From: Bacilli bacterium
GTDB lineage: Bacteria > Bacillota_I > Bacilli_A > RFN20 > CAG-826
Direction: 5' to 3'
Length of the DNA: 64,000 nt
NCBI GenBank assembly: GCA_017447165.1
Contig: JAFSOD010000003.1
Location: forward strand, 1-64,000
Shown here: one piece after another, positions 34,094 through 43,257 of the stretch
How the letters are laid out: each line of letters opens with the position of its first letter
Position numbering within the stretch: the first letter of the stretch is position 1
Program-made: the position numbers and the translations under genes
The notes under the pieces: model-generated
The model's input: only the letters and a program-made list of their open reading frames with translations
Told to the model about the DNA's origin: nothing
Databases searched by the model: none

Positions 34094-34831
34094 ATGAAAC
34101 TAAAAGAATATTTAAAAGTTATTGAGAAATTTGTCGCTGATTATCTTGAAGATAATAATATGAAACATTATGTTTTAGGATTATCTGGAGGAGTCGATTC
34201 TTCTTTATGTGCGGCTATTTTAAAAGCGGCGGTGGGCAAAGAAAACTTTACCTGCATCAATATGCCAATAGATTCTAATCCTGCTGATCAAGAAGATGCT
34301 GCTCAACTCGCTAAAGACTTAGATTTAAATTATCTTGTTATTGATGGTAGCGAATCCTTTCATAAGACTGTTGAAGAATTCAAAAAACAAGGTATTGAAT
34401 TAGATAGATCTACCTTATCTAACTTAAAAGTTAGAATTAGGATGACCATTCTATATGCCTATGCGCAAAAAATGTCTGGATTAGTTGTCGGAACTGACAA
34501 TATGGACGAAAGATATACAGGCTACTTCACTAAACACGGTGATGGAGCCGCAGATATTATGCCGATTGTCTATCTCACTAAAGGTGAAGTTGTTCAAGCC
34601 TGTAAATTATATGGAATTAGTGATCGCTTAGCCGAACGCGTTCCTACAGCAGGTTTATTCGAAGGACAAACAGATGAAACCGAAATGGGCGTCAAATACT
34701 CCGATTTAGATAACTATCTATTAGGTGAGAAGATTGATGAAAAGAGTGTTCAAAGAATTGAACATCTCCACCGTATTAGCGAGCATAAAAGAGTACCAGC
34801 ACCAACTCCAAAGGAATTTATTAGAGACTAA
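34094..34831 (+). CDS. nadE: Ammonia-dependent NAD synthetase
   Basis: A 245-residue PP-loop enzyme that amidates nicotinate adenine dinucleotide to NAD. The ATP loop is LGLSGGVDSSL, and VVGTDNMDERYTGYFTKHGDGAADIMP is the substrate region. There is no glutaminase domain, so it depends on free ammonia. Two bases after obgE; a tiny gene overlaps its stop by one base. Together with NadD-YqeK in this window it covers the last two steps of NAD synthesis. Confidence 0.95.
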   Translation: MKLKEYLKVIEKFVADYLEDNNMKHYVLGLSGGVDSSLCAAILKAAVGKENFTCINMPIDSNPADQEDAAQLAKDLDLNYLVIDGSESFHKTVEEFKKQGIELDRSTLSNLKVRIRMTILYAYAQKMSGLVVGTDNMDERYTGYFTKHGDGAADIMPIVYLTKGEVVQACKLYGISDRLAERVPTAGLFEGQTDETEMGVKYSDLDNYLLGEKIDEKSVQRIEHLHRISEHKRVPAPTPKEFIRD

Positions 34832-34920
34832 TGAAAAAGGTAGATTTAGTATTTTTAAGTGGAATAATTGCATCAGTTATTGCTTTAGCAATAATGTTGA
34901 TATTTGTACTTATCAATTAA
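34831..34920 (+). CDS. 29-residue membrane micropeptide
   Basis: A possible tiny gene, MKKVDLVFLSGIIASVIALA then IMLIFVLIN, a Lys-Lys start and one hydrophobic helix (about residues 6-28). Its ATG overlaps the nadE stop (TAATG), and ruvA begins 12 bases later with its own Shine-Dalgarno, so it fills exactly the gap in the operon. It has no separate ribosome binding site and would rely on coupling. Positive-inside topology is plausible. No function known; a chance short frame cannot be excluded. Confidence 0.45.
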   Translation: MKKVDLVFLSGIIASVIALAIMLIFVLIN

Positions 34921-34932
34921 GGAGGTAAAACA

Positions 34933-35484
34933 ATGATTTATTTCTTAAGAGGAGAAATCCATCAAGTTGACAGCGATAGTGTTGTTATTGATGTGAATAA
35001 TGTCGGCTATCAAGTTTTAGTAAGCCACGCTGATAATTACGAAGTCGGACAAAAAGTTCTGCTTTATACTTATAATGTTGTTAGAGAAGACGAGAATTAC
35101 CTCATTGGTTTTTCTGACATCGAAGAAAGAAATGTTTTCCTATCCTTAATCAAAGTTAAAGGTTTAGGCCCAAAAACCGTTATCGGTGCTTTAAGTGCAA
35201 CCACCCCACAAGATGTTATAAATGCGATTAGTTCCAATAACGTTGCTTTCTTAAAGAAACTTCCAGGATTAGGAGCGAAAGCGGCTGGTCAAATCATCTT
35301 AGATTTAAAAGGCGAATTAACTGGTTCGAAAGGTAATCCAAAACAATATGAAGAAGTCTATGATGCCTTAAAGGCATTAGGCTTTAAAGGAGCGGCTATT
35401 GACCGTGTATTAGCGACCATCAATGAACCAAATGCTTCGACAGAAGACATTTTAAGAATTGCTTTAAGCAGGTTAAGAAAATAA
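34933..35484 (+). CDS. ruvA: Holliday junction DNA helicase subunit RuvA
   Basis: Tetrameric junction-binding subunit. N-terminal OB fold (MIYFLRGEI... to about 62), tandem helix-hairpin-helix motifs ([35 protein letters not shown]) and a C-terminal domain that contacts RuvB. 183 residues, slightly short. GGAGG precedes the ATG. ruvB starts one base after the stop. Confidence 0.96.
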   Translation: MIYFLRGEIHQVDSDSVVIDVNNVGYQVLVSHADNYEVGQKVLLYTYNVVREDENYLIGFSDIEERNVFLSLIKVKGLGPKTVIGALSATTPQDVINAISSNNVAFLKKLPGLGAKAAGQIILDLKGELTGSKGNPKQYEEVYDALKALGFKGAAIDRVLATINEPNASTEDILRIALSRLRK

Positions 35485-35485
35485 T

Positions 35486-36487
35486 ATGAGTAGATTATTA
35501 GACGCTAAACCAAATCAAGAAGAATCTTTAGATACTTCTTTAAGACCAGTAACTCTAAAAGAGTATGTTGGTCAAAAAGATTTAAAGGAAAACCTAAAGG
35601 TTTTTATTGGTGCGGCTCTTCATAGAAACGAATCACTTGATCACGTTTTACTTTATGGGCCACCTGGTTTAGGCAAGACTACTCTCGCCCATGTTATAGC
35701 GCATGAAATGGGAACTAATATCAGAGTGGTGACAGGTACCACAATTGAAAAAACTGGTGATCTAGCCGCAATATTATCGGAATTAGAACCAGGCGATGTT
35801 CTATTTATCGATGAAATTCATCGTTTACCTAGAGTGGTTGAAGAGTCGCTTTATTCAGCGATGGAAGATTTTAGATTTGATATCATCATCAACAAAGATT
35901 CTGCTAGTAAATCTATAAGTATTAATCTACCTCCATTTACTTTAATTGGAGCAACAACTAGAGCTGGTGATTTATCTGCTCCTTTAAGAGCAAGATTTGG
36001 CATTGTTGAGAAGCTTAATTTCTACTCTGTTGATGAAATCAAAGACATCGTTAAGCGTACCGCTCGTGTGTTAAATACAGAGATTGATAAAGAAGCAGAA
36101 TTAGAGATTGCAAAAAGAAGTCGTGGAACCCCGAGAATCGCTAATCGTTTATTTAAACGTGTTCGAGATTTTGCTAACTATCAACATAAAGATGCCATAT
36201 CGCATTATGATGCTATTAGCGCATTAAATGCATTAAAAGTTGATTCAATCGGTTTAGACGATGTTGATATCCGTTACTTGCATACATTAATTGAAAGATT
36301 CAAGGGAGGTCCTGTTGGCTTAGAGACACTCGCTAACGCCATTGGGGAAGAAATTATGAATCTCGAAGATGTGTACGAACCATACTTATTACAAATTGGA
36401 TTTATTGATCGCACCCCGAGAGGAAGGGTAGCTAGCGATAAAGCATATAAGCATTTGAAAATCACTCACCAAGACTCACTTTTTTGA
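35486..36487 (+). CDS. ruvB: Holliday junction DNA helicase subunit RuvB
   Basis: AAA+ motor that drives branch migration. Walker [10 protein letters not shown], Walker [10 protein letters not shown], sensor 1 GATTRAG, arginine finger RARFG, and the C-terminal winged helix with [13 protein letters not shown]. 333 residues, normal. Stop codon is TGA. The ruvAB-secDF order matches the ruvAB-queA-tgt-yajC-secDF region of Bacillota with the middle genes lost. Confidence 0.97.
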   Translation: MSRLLDAKPNQEESLDTSLRPVTLKEYVGQKDLKENLKVFIGAALHRNESLDHVLLYGPPGLGKTTLAHVIAHEMGTNIRVVTGTTIEKTGDLAAILSELEPGDVLFIDEIHRLPRVVEESLYSAMEDFRFDIIINKDSASKSISINLPPFTLIGATTRAGDLSAPLRARFGIVEKLNFYSVDEIKDIVKRTARVLNTEIDKEAELEIAKRSRGTPRIANRLFKRVRDFANYQHKDAISHYDAISALNALKVDSIGLDDVDIRYLHTLIERFKGGPVGLETLANAIGEEIMNLEDVYEPYLLQIGFIDRTPRGRVASDKAYKHLKITHQDSLF

Positions 36488-36601
36488 GTGCGTGTATAGC
36501 GCGTACGCAATAAATAATTGCATAATGTGAGTGAATAATGTATTTTATTCATTAGGCGCGTTTGCGTAAGACTGTATAAAAATAACTGGAGGTATCTAGA
36601 T
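36488..36601 (+). promoter_or_regulatory. secDF promoter and structured leader
   Basis: TTGCAT (36518-36523), 17-bp spacer, TATTTT (36541-36546). Several inverted repeats are packed here: TGCGT/ACGCA near 36490-36510, GAATAA/TTATTC around 36533-36550, and two GCGCGT copies, unusually GC-rich for an intergenic region of this genome. CTGGAGG precedes the secDF ATG. Function of the folds is unknown. Confidence 0.45.
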
Positions 36602-39304
36602 ATGAGAAGATTATGGGCATACATTATTGTTATCTTCGCTGCTGTCGTAGCAGTTATTGCCTCTTTCCCAGCGGTTGCTAAAGGATTAGCGACAGATGGC
36701 GATTTCAAAACTCGTCGTGTGTTCACCTTCCAACTCACTGAAAGAGATAACGAACTTGATCCTGATGTCACACCAAAAGCATTAACTGATGATAGTGCTA
36801 AAGAAATTGCTGACATCATGAAGACAAGATTAGAAGCATATAATGTTTCTTCTTACGATCTTAAGACTGTCGGTGACGACATTATTACTGTTTCCTTTTC
36901 AGCGGAAAACGATACTAAATATCAACAAATCATTACCTATTTAGGATTTAGTGGTTCTTTTGCTTTAGTCAACAAAGCCAATAGCTTAGTAAAAGGAAAA
37001 GAATTCCTTAATGGTGCCGCCTACACCAAATCATATGCAGTCAATGAATACCCAACAGTCATTATTCCAGTTAAAACAGATTCAGAAGCCTATGCAGATT
37101 TAATTGATAAATGTGTTTCCGAGCCAGAACAACAAACCGAAGGTGAAGGTGAAGAAGCTACCACCACAGATATCGGTAGAATTTATGTTTTATATAACTG
37201 GCAAGAAGGTGAAACTTACGACGTTTTGACCGAAACCAATCAATTAACCGCTAAAACATTATTAACAATTGATTTCCAATTAGACGATGAGAAAACCGGT
37301 TTATATTACGATAGCAACAAAAACTCATTCTCTAAAGTTTGTGGCTTCCAAGATGCTAACGGAAATGGTTATGCCGACCCTAACGAAGTTCGTGAAGCTT
37401 ATGCTCAAGCTGATTATTTAGTGAATTTATTCTCCGCTTCTGCCTATGATTACGAAGTAAAATGTATCAAAGGTTTAGCAGAAGGCACCAAAGAATATAT
37501 CGACGTTAAAGTTGAAAGAGTTACTAATCCAGATACTGGAAGATTAGTTTGGAACCGCACTTTAACTGCAGTTGTTGCTTTAACTATTATCGTTTCCTTA
37601 TTACTCGTCTTCTTCTATAAAGCTGGTGCAGCAAGTGTCATTGCTACAACAATGGTTTCTGCTTTCTTTGCTTTATTAGTAATGATGAAGACCGGATTAG
37701 AATATAACTCTTTAGGAGTTGTTGGCCTTGTCACTGTTGCCTTACTTTCAATTGTCAGCGGCATTATCTACTTAAACAAAATCAAAGAAGACTCTTATAG
37801 AGGACACACTTTAAAGAAAGCTAACGCTGAAGCCAGCAAGAAGAGCTTGCTCCCAATTATTGATATCCATGTTGTAGCATTAATTATTGGCATTATGCTT
37901 TATGCATTTGGCGGAACTCCACTTAGAACAATGGCTGCTGTTTTAACTATTGGTAGCATTATCTCTGGTTTAATCAGCATCTTTGGTTTAAAAGGCTTAA
38001 TGTGGTTAATCACTAACGCCACCGTGATGAACGGCCGCTATGATTTACTTGGCATTAATAAAGAGAATGTCCCAGATCATATGGCAGAAGAAAAACAAAA
38101 CTATTACGGACCATATGCTGATAAAGAATTCTCTAAACGCAAAAAACCAGTTGGCTTAGTGGCGCTTGGTACATTTGTACTCGCTTTAGTTGGCGTTATT
38201 ACATTTGCTAGTGTGAGAGGTGGAGATTTATTTAAACAACCAAGTTCTCAATCATTAGGCAATGAAATCTATGTTCAAAACAGGATCTTAGTCACTAACG
38301 ACGAAACATCTCCGTTAACCGATACTTCTTTAGATTCCATCCTAGATGACATTTTAATTGAAAGTAAAAAAGGTGTAGAAATTGATGAAGCTAATGAAGA
38401 AACATACATCACCCTAAAAGAATGTGTCAAAGATAAAATTTTATTCACAACCAGTGAAACCAAAGTTGAAGAAACTATCTCTAATAACTATGTTGATACT
38501 TACTTCCGTTTGACTTTGTCAAAACAATTATCCGGAGAAGAGGTTGCGAGAGTACGAGGCGAATCTTCTACAACTTTAAATGAAGTTTTAGATGAATACT
38601 TTAATATCACCTCAACATTCTCTTCTTCAGTAGAGAATAAAATGACTTTAAAAGCAGTTAATACAGTAGTGAACCCTGCTTCACCAAAATGGGGTAAAGT
38701 AATTTTAGGAACATACGTTGCTGTGTTAATTATCACTGTTTACTTAATGCTTAGATATCGCTTAAGCCGTGGTTTATCTTCACTTGTCTTCCCAGTTGTT
38801 AGTAGCTTAATTACTATCGGCATCATGCTCTTACTCAACTTATTCTTAAGCATGTCTGCTTCAGTAATTATTGCTGCTCCAATCGTTTGCTTATTTAGCT
38901 ACTTATATCTCATTCAATTCTATAATCGCGAAAGAGAATTATTGCTTGAAGATAAAGTTAAAGATAATTCCAAAGAACATCGTGCTGAAGTTGCTAAACG
39001 CGCATTAGGAATGGCGTATGCACCAATTCTTGTAACTGCGGTTATTGGAATTTATTGCTTGATCAACTTCTTTGGATTTGCCCCATCAGTGATGTCTGTT
39101 GCTTATGCGGCAATGTTCATTGGAGCCCTTATTGCTTTAGGCTTAGCCCAAGTTCTTGTTGTTCCAGTTTCTAATTGGTTATTCAATTTATTCTCCAAAG
39201 TAAAGATTAATAGAAAGCCAAAAGAGAACAAAAAGAACAAGAATAAACCAGTTAAGAAATCAGCAGAACCAGAAGAAGCTATCTTTATTGGTATTAACGA
39301 CTAA
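36602..39304 (+). CDS. secDF: SecDF protein-export membrane protein, divergent fused form
   Basis: A 900-residue fused SecD-SecF that uses ion gradients to assist Sec export. One N-terminal helix, a large periplasmic-side domain (about 30-310) starting with the SecD segment ADIMKTRLEAYNV, a first five-helix bundle, a second outer domain (about 540-690) and a second bundle. The usual SecD motif DxNxTT reads IDIHVVALI and the SecF motif DRIRE reads YNRERE, so the proton-relay acidic residue in SecF seems replaced by Asn. This marks a strongly diverged copy. Good Shine-Dalgarno; terminator after stop. Confidence 0.88.
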   Translation: MRRLWAYIIVIFAAVVAVIASFPAVAKGLATDGDFKTRRVFTFQLTERDNELDPDVTPKALTDDSAKEIADIMKTRLEAYNVSSYDLKTVGDDIITVSFSAENDTKYQQIITYLGFSGSFALVNKANSLVKGKEFLNGAAYTKSYAVNEYPTVIIPVKTDSEAYADLIDKCVSEPEQQTEGEGEEATTTDIGRIYVLYNWQEGETYDVLTETNQLTAKTLLTIDFQLDDEKTGLYYDSNKNSFSKVCGFQDANGNGYADPNEVREAYAQADYLVNLFSASAYDYEVKCIKGLAEGTKEYIDVKVERVTNPDTGRLVWNRTLTAVVALTIIVSLLLVFFYKAGAASVIATTMVSAFFALLVMMKTGLEYNSLGVVGLVTVALLSIVSGIIYLNKIKEDSYRGHTLKKANAEASKKSLLPIIDIHVVALIIGIMLYAFGGTPLRTMAAVLTIGSIISGLISIFGLKGLMWLITNATVMNGRYDLLGINKENVPDHMAEEKQNYYGPYADKEFSKRKKPVGLVALGTFVLALVGVITFASVRGGDLFKQPSSQSLGNEIYVQNRILVTNDETSPLTDTSLDSILDDILIESKKGVEIDEANEETYITLKECVKDKILFTTSETKVEETISNNYVDTYFRLTLSKQLSGEEVARVRGESSTTLNEVLDEYFNITSTFSSSVENKMTLKAVNTVVNPASPKWGKVILGTYVAVLIITVYLMLRYRLSRGLSSLVFPVVSSLITIGIMLLLNLFLSMSASVIIAAPIVCLFSYLYLIQFYNRERELLLEDKVKDNSKEHRAEVAKRALGMAYAPILVTAVIGIYCLINFFGFAPSVMSVAYAAMFIGALIALGLAQVLVVPVSNWLFNLFSKVKINRKPKENKKNKNKPVKKSAEPEEAIFIGIND

Positions 39305-39312
39305 TTTAAATT

Positions 39313-39336
39313 GCTACACTTGAGTGTAGCTTTTTT
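39313..39336 (+). terminator. secDF terminator
   Basis: Stem GCTACAC / GTGTAGC, TTGA loop, six T; eight bases upstream of the recJ ATG. Confidence 0.88.
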
Positions 39337-39343
39337 AACTTAT

Positions 39344-40900
39344 ATGAATAAATCCTTATTAGAACGACTTTTAGACTATTATCAGATAAGTTATGAGGAT
39401 TATCTTAAAATCACTAAGAAAACCTCATTACTAACTTTTAGTGATGGTCATAAATTTAATGATATTGATAACGCTGTTAATTTAGTTAAAGGAGTTATCG
39501 CCAATAAAGGAAAAATCGTTATTTATGGAGATTATGACGCTGATGGCATTATGGGAACATCAATCTTAGTAAAGATGTTTCAATATCTTGATGTGGTAGT
39601 TGATTATTATATCCCTAATCGTTATTTAGATGGTTATGGGCTTAATTTGATTCACACTCAAGAATATATCGATGCTAAATACGATTTAGTAATTACTGTA
39701 GATAATGGAATTACCGCCTTTGAGCCTATTGATTTATTGAATAAATCAGGTGTTAAGGTTTTAATATTAGATCATCATCAAACTCAAGATACAGTTCCTA
39801 ATGCGGATGCGATATGTCATCCAATTTATTCAAAATTTGGGGAAGTGAGCTCTAGTGGAGCCTTTACTGCCTTTATGTTTTCAATTGCTTTACTTGATAG
39901 AGTAGATAAATATTTATCAATCTTAGCGTCTATCTCCTTAATTAGTGATATGATGCCTCTACTTGAATATAACCGTAATTTACTAAGAAGTGTTTTCGAA
40001 GTTTATCGACACGGAGAATTCTTAGCGGTTGATTTATTAGGAGATAAAGAAGAATTTAACGAACAATTAATCGGGATGAAAATCGCCCCTCGAATTAACG
40101 CGATTGGCCGATTGTGTGAAGATACTTCGATTAGTGAAATAGTGAAATATTTTGTCACTGATGATAAAGATTTCATTTTGTCCTACTTTTCGCATATTAT
40201 TGAGATGAATAACGCTAGAAAAACTCTTTCTAAAGAAGAGATTGATGAAAGCGAAATATCCCCTGAGGATAAAGGCATAGTCTTATTTGGTGAATATAAA
40301 GAAGGAATCATCGGACTTGTTGCCAATTCGATTATGAATAAGCATCATCTTCCAACTGTGGTTTTCACTAAAACAGTGGATGGAAGTTTAAAAGGAAGCG
40401 CTAGAGCCCCAGAAGGTTTTGACATTGTCGAAGCTTTTAATGAATTGGGCGATATTTTATTAACAAGTGGTGGCCACGCAATGGCGGGAGGCTGCTCAAT
40501 CTTAGAAAAGGATTACGATGAATTCTCGCGTCGATTTAAAGAAATTGCTAAAAACAAACCTTTAAAAAAGGTTGAACATCAAACTATCGATATTGGAATG
40601 AGTGAACTTATCTTGGAAAATTATGAATTAATTCATTCTTTTTCGCCGTTTGGAGAATCTTGGCCAACTCCATTATTCAAACTTAGCCACATCAAGGTTA
40701 GTTCATTAACGTATTCAAGGGATCATAAACACATCATCACAAGTTTAGGAAATAGATTAAAAATAGTTTATTTTAACTATCCAAAGGAAGAATTAGAATC
40801 ACTTGGTTTTGTGGATTTTATAGGCACAATTAATAAAAAAGATTTTAAAGGTTTTGTTTATCTAGAATTTTCCGTTAAAGAGATGATTCCAAATAAATAA
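39344..40900 (+). CDS. recJ: Single-strand exonuclease RecJ (DHH family)
   Basis: A 518-residue DHH phosphoesterase. Motifs: IYGDYDADGI (I), VDNG (II), DHHQTQ (III), and the DHHA1 domain motif SGGHAMAGG. Much shorter than Bacillus RecJ (over 750 residues) and close to the E. coli size, but without an obvious extra C-terminal domain. Start at ATG 39344, after the terminator; a TTG at 39311 lies inside the terminator and is rejected. No clear Shine-Dalgarno. Precedes the rel gene, similar to the recJ-apt-relA order of Bacillota but without apt. Confidence 0.9.
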   Translation: MNKSLLERLLDYYQISYEDYLKITKKTSLLTFSDGHKFNDIDNAVNLVKGVIANKGKIVIYGDYDADGIMGTSILVKMFQYLDVVVDYYIPNRYLDGYGLNLIHTQEYIDAKYDLVITVDNGITAFEPIDLLNKSGVKVLILDHHQTQDTVPNADAICHPIYSKFGEVSSSGAFTAFMFSIALLDRVDKYLSILASISLISDMMPLLEYNRNLLRSVFEVYRHGEFLAVDLLGDKEEFNEQLIGMKIAPRINAIGRLCEDTSISEIVKYFVTDDKDFILSYFSHIIEMNNARKTLSKEEIDESEISPEDKGIVLFGEYKEGIIGLVANSIMNKHHLPTVVFTKTVDGSLKGSARAPEGFDIVEAFNELGDILLTSGGHAMAGGCSILEKDYDEFSRRFKEIAKNKPLKKVEHQTIDIGMSELILENYELIHSFSPFGESWPTPLFKLSHIKVSSLTYSRDHKHIITSLGNRLKIVYFNYPKEELESLGFVDFIGTINKKDFKGFVYLEFSVKEMIPNK

Positions 40901-40948
40901 TATTTAAACTACATTTTTTAAGATTTATTTAATAAAAATTATCGAATT

Positions 40949-40976
40949 GAGTCGTACAAAACGATTCTATTTTTTT
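40949..40976 (+). terminator. recJ terminator
   Basis: GAGTCGT / ACGATTC stem (one G-T pair) with an ACAAA loop, then TATTTTTTT. Confidence 0.75.
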
Positions 40977-40995
40977 ATTAAGTAATTTTTATTAC

Positions 40996-41024
40996 TTTAT
41001 TAAAGCAATAAATAAGACTAAAAT
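40996..41024 (+). promoter_or_regulatory. rel promoter
   Basis: TTTATT, 17-bp spacer, TAAAAT (41019-41024), exactly seven bases before the rel ATG; no ribosome binding site, predicted leaderless. Confidence 0.5.
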
Positions 41025-41031
41025 AATTTAC

Positions 41032-43245
41032 ATGAATAAAACTAGTACAGGCAAAATCAATGGTGGATACCCTCTACATACCTTTGAGCAACTAGAGGAA
41101 AAATATAAAGAATACATCTCAGAAACTAGTGATCTTGAGAAAATCAAAGAAGCCTATCTTTTTGCTTGTGAGAAACATAAAGGCCAATTTAGAAAAAGTG
41201 GTGAGCCATATTATCATCACCTTTTAGAAGTAGCCTATATCTTAGCCTCTTTAAGAACCGGTCCAGCGACTATTATTTCTGGTTTATTACACGATGTTGT
41301 CGAAGACACTGATGTCAAAATTGAAGAAATTGAAAAACGCTGGGGCGAAGAAGTTGCTAAAATAGTTGACGCTTTAACTAAAATTCAAAGATTAAAACTT
41401 TCAAGAATCGAAAGCGAAGATTTTGAAGCCGAAGATCATCGTAAAATTTTCATTGGCATGGCTAAAGATATCCGTGTCATTATCATCAAGCTCGCGGATA
41501 GGTTGCATAATATGAGAACATTGGACTCCTTGAGTCCAGAAAGACAGATTGCGCTTTCTAAAGAAACAAGCCAAGTCTTTGTCCCTATTGCCCATCGATT
41601 AGGTTTAGACAATATTAAATGTGAACTCGCGGATTTATGTTTGAAATATTTAGAACCAGAAAGATATAAGGAAATCGTTTCATTACTTTCTCAAAAAGAG
41701 AAAAAATTAAAGAGATCTCTCGATGTTTTCCAAAAGAAAATCGCGGATATCATTTTTGAGCACAACATTCCATTTGAAATATTCTCAAGAGTGAAATCCA
41801 TTTCTTCAATTTATGACAAGATATATAAGAAAGGTCATCAATTTGATGAAATATACGATATTCTCGCTTTAAGAATTATTTGTGAAACCGAGATTCAATG
41901 TTATGAAATCTTAGGTTTAATTCACCAAACTTATAAACCAGTTCCAGGTCGCTTTAAAGATTATATTGCGATGCCTAAGCCAAACATGTATCAATCTTTG
42001 CACACCACAGTTATTTCTGGTGATGGCAACTTCTATGAAGTACAAATCAGAACCAAAGAAATGGATGAAGTTGCAGAAAGTGGTGTTGCTGCTCACTGGG
42101 CATATAAAGAGAAATCCGGATACAATCCAAAAGAAGAACAAAAAGAAATTGAGAATAAACTCCATTGGTTTAGAGACTTTGTCTCTATTAGTAGTGAAGA
42201 ACACACTGATGCGACCGAATACATGGATACACTTACACATGATATTTTCGATGCGAACGTCTACGTATTCACACCTAACGGGAAGGTTATCGAATTAATG
42301 CAAGGATCAACTCCAGTTGATTTTGCATATCGTATCCACACAAAAGTTGGTGATAGCTGCGTTGGTGCAATTGTCAACGGAGTAATGGTTCCACTTAATA
42401 CTATCCTTAAGACTGGTGATAAAGTGGAAATTAAAACCAGTAAATCTTCTCCAGGACCAAACGAAGGCTGGTTAGAATTTGTTAAGACTGGATTAGCAAG
42501 AAGCCAGATTAAGAAATTCTTAGCGAAAAAGAACGCTGAATTATTAAAAGAAGAAAAGATTGCCAAAGGCAAACAATCCGCAATTGATGCTTTTAAAGAT
42601 CGTGGAATCGAAGAAGCAGAAATGATGGAAATGCTTTCTAGTGAAAAGGTTCTCAAAGAATTTGATTTTGAAAATGTTGATGACTTATTCATCGGTATTT
42701 CCAATAGGAAGCCAGTTCCTAGTGCAATTATTAATTTCTTAGATATTAAAAAGCCAGTTACTTTACCAACTGGCAAAGCCAGAAATAGAACCGGTGAATC
42801 TATTCCGGTATATTGTCGTGGAGCGGATAATATTGCTATTTCTTTAGCAAACTGCTGTACGCCAATTCCTGGAGATAATATTGTTGGCTATGTTACCAAA
42901 GGTAAGGGTATTGCGGTTCATAGATCAAATTGTCCAAATATCGCTAATGAAACACAAAGACTTATCGATGTTTATTGGAAAGATGATATCGAATATGCAA
43001 CATATCCGGTCGACGTTTCTGTCGAAGCTAATGATAGAGCAAACTTATTAGTTGATATTATGAACACAATGAGTAGTGCAAAGGTGATTGTTAGTAGCCT
43101 TCACGCTCAAATTCAAAGACATAATACGTCACTTGTGACTGTCACTATGACGATATATGTTAGTGATGCAAAACGATTAAATGATATTTTTAATATCATG
43201 CTAAATATTAGAGGCGTCTATGACGTCAAACGAGTAATTCATTAA
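41032..43245 (+). CDS. relA: Bifunctional (p)ppGpp synthetase/hydrolase Rel
   Basis: A 737-residue long RSH protein. The hydrolase domain has the HD pair (YYHHLLEVA; GLLHDVVEDT). The synthetase domain has RVKSISSIYDK and RFKDYIAMPKPNMYQSLHT; the RxKD signature (instead of ExDD) marks a bifunctional enzyme. A TGS domain (about 395-455), a zinc-finger-like CCTPIPGD region and a C-terminal ACT domain complete it. Its message looks leaderless. hisS follows after 12 bases with its own AGGAGG; the dtd gene usual between them is missing. Control of rel together with two tRNA synthetases fits stringent response logic. Confidence 0.95.
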   Translation: MNKTSTGKINGGYPLHTFEQLEEKYKEYISETSDLEKIKEAYLFACEKHKGQFRKSGEPYYHHLLEVAYILASLRTGPATIISGLLHDVVEDTDVKIEEIEKRWGEEVAKIVDALTKIQRLKLSRIESEDFEAEDHRKIFIGMAKDIRVIIIKLADRLHNMRTLDSLSPERQIALSKETSQVFVPIAHRLGLDNIKCELADLCLKYLEPERYKEIVSLLSQKEKKLKRSLDVFQKKIADIIFEHNIPFEIFSRVKSISSIYDKIYKKGHQFDEIYDILALRIICETEIQCYEILGLIHQTYKPVPGRFKDYIAMPKPNMYQSLHTTVISGDGNFYEVQIRTKEMDEVAESGVAAHWAYKEKSGYNPKEEQKEIENKLHWFRDFVSISSEEHTDATEYMDTLTHDIFDANVYVFTPNGKVIELMQGSTPVDFAYRIHTKVGDSCVGAIVNGVMVPLNTILKTGDKVEIKTSKSSPGPNEGWLEFVKTGLARSQIKKFLAKKNAELLKEEKIAKGKQSAIDAFKDRGIEEAEMMEMLSSEKVLKEFDFENVDDLFIGISNRKPVPSAIINFLDIKKPVTLPTGKARNRTGESIPVYCRGADNIAISLANCCTPIPGDNIVGYVTKGKGIAVHRSNCPNIANETQRLIDVYWKDDIEYATYPVDVSVEANDRANLLVDIMNTMSSAKVIVSSLHAQIQRHNTSLVTVTMTIYVSDAKRLNDIFNIMLNIRGVYDVKRVIH

Positions 43246-43257
43246 GGAGGACGAAAA

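Noticed and set aside
39311-39343. Upstream TTG start for recJ
   Set aside because: It lies inside the secDF terminator hairpin; ATG 39344 fits the family start.
42261-42776. 171-codon frame on the minus strand inside rel
   Set aside because: Fully antisense to the TGS and downstream part of rel; no ribosome binding site or recognisable domain.
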